In this document: positions 5,438-7,110 of the stretch, one piece after another
Layout: each line of letters begins with the position of its first letter
Position numbering within the stretch: the stretch's first letter is position 1
Assembly (NCBI GenBank): GCA_003175865.1
Contig: PSRF01000118.1
Span: 1 to 7,110 of the forward strand
Direction of reading: 5' to 3'
DNA: 7,110 bases
DNA from: Blastocatellia bacterium
GTDB taxonomy: Bacteria > Acidobacteriota > Blastocatellia > Pyrinomonadales > Pyrinomonadaceae
The notes under the pieces: model-generated
What the model was told of the DNA's origin: nothing
Database searches by the model: none
Seen by the model: the letters and a program-made list of their open reading frames with translations, nothing else
Made by a program: the position numbers and the translations under genes

Positions 5438-7110
5438 ATGAAAGGAAATCTCAAAAACTTATTCTGTCTGTCAACAACTTTGACGGTGGTTTTGATGATT
5501 AACTCATTGACTGCCATCGCTCAAAAACCTTCACCCTCGCCGACCCCTAAAAAATCCGACGACAACTCTGCAGGCGCTCCGGTGGAAGCTGGAGACGGTG
5601 CTGGAAATTACACGATTATCTCTTCCATCGAGTTTGGTTACCGCGGCCTTCGAGTTGATGGAGATCTAAACAAATACCAGAGTGATCTGAACTACAGAGC
5701 GGGACCGCGTTTGTTCGATTCCAGTTTTTTGATGCGCTCAACAAATGGCGATGGTGGTCTATTCGATTCTGCTCTTGTGACAACCACTGGCTGGGGTGCT
5801 GATCCAAGCGGCACTCTACGAATGAATTTCGAGAAGCCGAGGTGGTACCGTTTTGATGGTACTTATCGCAAGTTTAAATATTTCCGGTTCCTCAACTCCT
5901 TTGCGAACCCAAACTGGGTCTTCTCGCCATCGAATTTCAGTGTTCCACCCAAACCAATTACTGGCGAACATGGCTACAACACAGAGACGAAGCTCGGAGA
6001 TTTTGATCTGACTCTGTTACCTAAGAACAGACTGATTAGATTTACTGTCGGCTATTCACCCGAGAGGTACAACGGCCCGGCCTTTACGAACTATCACATC
6101 GGCGGAAACGACTTCAACTATCCTGTCAATCTCAGGTCTCATGCCAATGATTTCCGTTTCGGAGCTGATGGAACGGTGGGATCAATAGACTATTCCTTCC
6201 TTCAAGGGTTTCGTCGTTTTCGCGACGATAGCTTTACTAATCTAGGACCAACTCTAGGGATTAACGTGGATCCTGCAAAAGGTCAGTTCAAAAGTTTCCA
6301 CCACAACGAGCCAACGCGCGGGAGCGTCGACTTCACCCGCTTCAGTGTTCATACGCTTGTAGCCAAAAGACTCGACGTAACGGGTCGCATCGTTTACAGC
6401 AAGGCCAAGTCAACTTCGGATTTCCTTGAGAGCTACACCGGTACAAATTGGAATCCGAGAGTGTCCGGATGGCCCCCTGGTCCACTTCCAAGTACACCCA
6501 ACACTCTGAACCTCGGTCAGTACAACATCACATCGGATGCAGACCGTCCAAATACGCAGGGTGATATCGGCGTTACAATTCTGGCCACTGAAAAACTGCG
6601 AATCTCAAATACATTTCGTGTTGAAGACTTCAAGATACATGGCAATGCTGTAATGGCCGACTTCTTTTCCATTACTCGTCCGTCCGGAGCAACGACGGTA
6701 ACGGACACCATCAGTTTCAGCAATTTGGACGCTCACACGAATATCAAGTATCGGAAGTATCAGGATATCGTTGAGGGTGACTACCAGTTCAATGCTCGTT
6801 ATGGCGTGCACTTCGGTTACCGATACGGCCATCGCAACATTGACGAGAGTTTTGAGGGATTCAATCTCGGTTCCAACGGCTCAGTTCCGCCGCCAACCCG
6901 CAGTTCGTCGAGTGATTCCTTTGTCAACAACACTCATGCTCTCTTTGGTGGTTTTAAAGCCAGGTTCTCCAATAATTTCAATATGTACGTTGATGCCGAG
7001 CACGGTACTGCTGACAACGTATTTACACGAATCGGCAACTACAATTACACGAATTTTCGTGCGAAGACTCGATATGCTCCCACCAAAAAGTTGACGTTCA
7101 ACCTCGCAGT
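5438..7110 (+). CDS. MtrB/PioB-type outer-membrane beta-barrel of porin-cytochrome complex, 3' end outside window
   Basis: The frame is open from an ATG at 5438 to the right edge: 557 codons plus two bases, with no stop. GAGG lies 5 bases before the ATG. Residues 1-28 are a signal peptide ending A-I-A before Q29, followed by a flexible KPSPSPTPKK segment and a short acidic linker. From about residue 58 the protein consists of alternating polar and aromatic strands with Gly/Asn/Asp turns, typical of outer-membrane barrels: IEFGYRGLRVDG (64-75), DLNYRAGPRLFDSSF (83-97), WYRFDGTYRKFKYFRF (136-151), and later YGVHFGYRYGHRNIDESF and FGGFKARFSNNFNMYVDAEH. MtrB of Shewanella has about 700 residues, so roughly 100 or more residues should lie beyond the edge. 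Its role is to sheath the upstream decaheme cytochrome across the outer membrane. The only cysteine is C10 in the signal peptide. The assignment rests on barrel character plus the cytochrome next door; the divergent sequence makes it less certain than the cytochrome. Confidence 0.8.
   Translation, partial: MKGNLKNLFCLSTTLTVVLMINSLTAIAQKPSPSPTPKKSDDNSAGAPVEAGDGAGNYTIISSIEFGYRGLRVDGDLNKYQSDLNYRAGPRLFDSSFLMRSTNGDGGLFDSALVTTTGWGADPSGTLRMNFEKPRWYRFDGTYRKFKYFRFLNSFANPNWVFSPSNFSVPPKPITGEHGYNTETKLGDFDLTLLPKNRLIRFTVGYSPERYNGPAFTNYHIGGNDFNYPVNLRSHANDFRFGADGTVGSIDYSFLQGFRRFRDDSFTNLGPTLGINVDPAKGQFKSFHHNEPTRGSVDFTRFSVHTLVAKRLDVTGRIVYSKAKSTSDFLESYTGTNWNPRVSGWPPGPLPSTPNTLNLGQYNITSDADRPNTQGDIGVTILATEKLRISNTFRVEDFKIHGNAVMADFFSITRPSGATTVTDTISFSNLDAHTNIKYRKYQDIVEGDYQFNARYGVHFGYRYGHRNIDESFEGFNLGSNGSVPPPTRSSSSDSFVNNTHALFGGFKARFSNNFNMYVDAEHGTADNVFTRIGNYNYTNFRAKTRYAPTKKLTFNLA

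Overview
The window looks like a chromosomal segment of a Gram-negative bacterium, most likely an Acidobacteriota member (Blastocatellia-like by inference). The reasons are moderate GC content, many exported proteins of the DUF3300, DUF2950 and DUF4136 families, an FG-GAP protein, and an MtrA/MtrB-type porin-cytochrome pair whose barrel begins with a Pro/Ser/Thr/Lys-rich segment after the signal peptide. The taxonomy is inferred from gene content and style; no rRNA or marker gene is present.

Layout. The left 60% is transcribed leftwards (minus strand). In order of transcription it carries a DUF4136 lipoprotein-like/periplasmic protein (4049 to 3468), then a closely spaced pair: a large DUF3300 protein with a Gly/Asn/Arg/Ser-rich tail (3367 to 1901) and a DUF2950 protein (1875 to 907). 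After a 249-bp gap comes a secreted protein with FG-GAP/VCBS-type calcium-binding repeats (657 to beyond the left edge). This last gene is open at its 3' end. The right 40% is transcribed rightwards: a ten-heme c-type cytochrome of the MtrA/DmsE/PioA family (4371 to 5387, TTG start) followed 50 bp later by an outer-membrane beta-barrel of the MtrB/PioB type (5438 to beyond the right edge).

How it works together. The decaheme protein and barrel are the two core parts of a porin-cytochrome conduit, in which the cytochrome sits inside the barrel and carries electrons across the outer membrane. No extracellular cytochrome or terminal reductase is visible; it would have to lie beyond the right edge or elsewhere. 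The leftward genes all encode exported proteins of unknown function, with DUF3300 and DUF2950 in the same order and spacing expected of a co-transcribed pair. The two blocks diverge from a 321-bp region that holds a perfect 6+4+6 inverted repeat, a candidate operator. I saw no RNA genes, CRISPR arrays, insertion sequences or integration sites.
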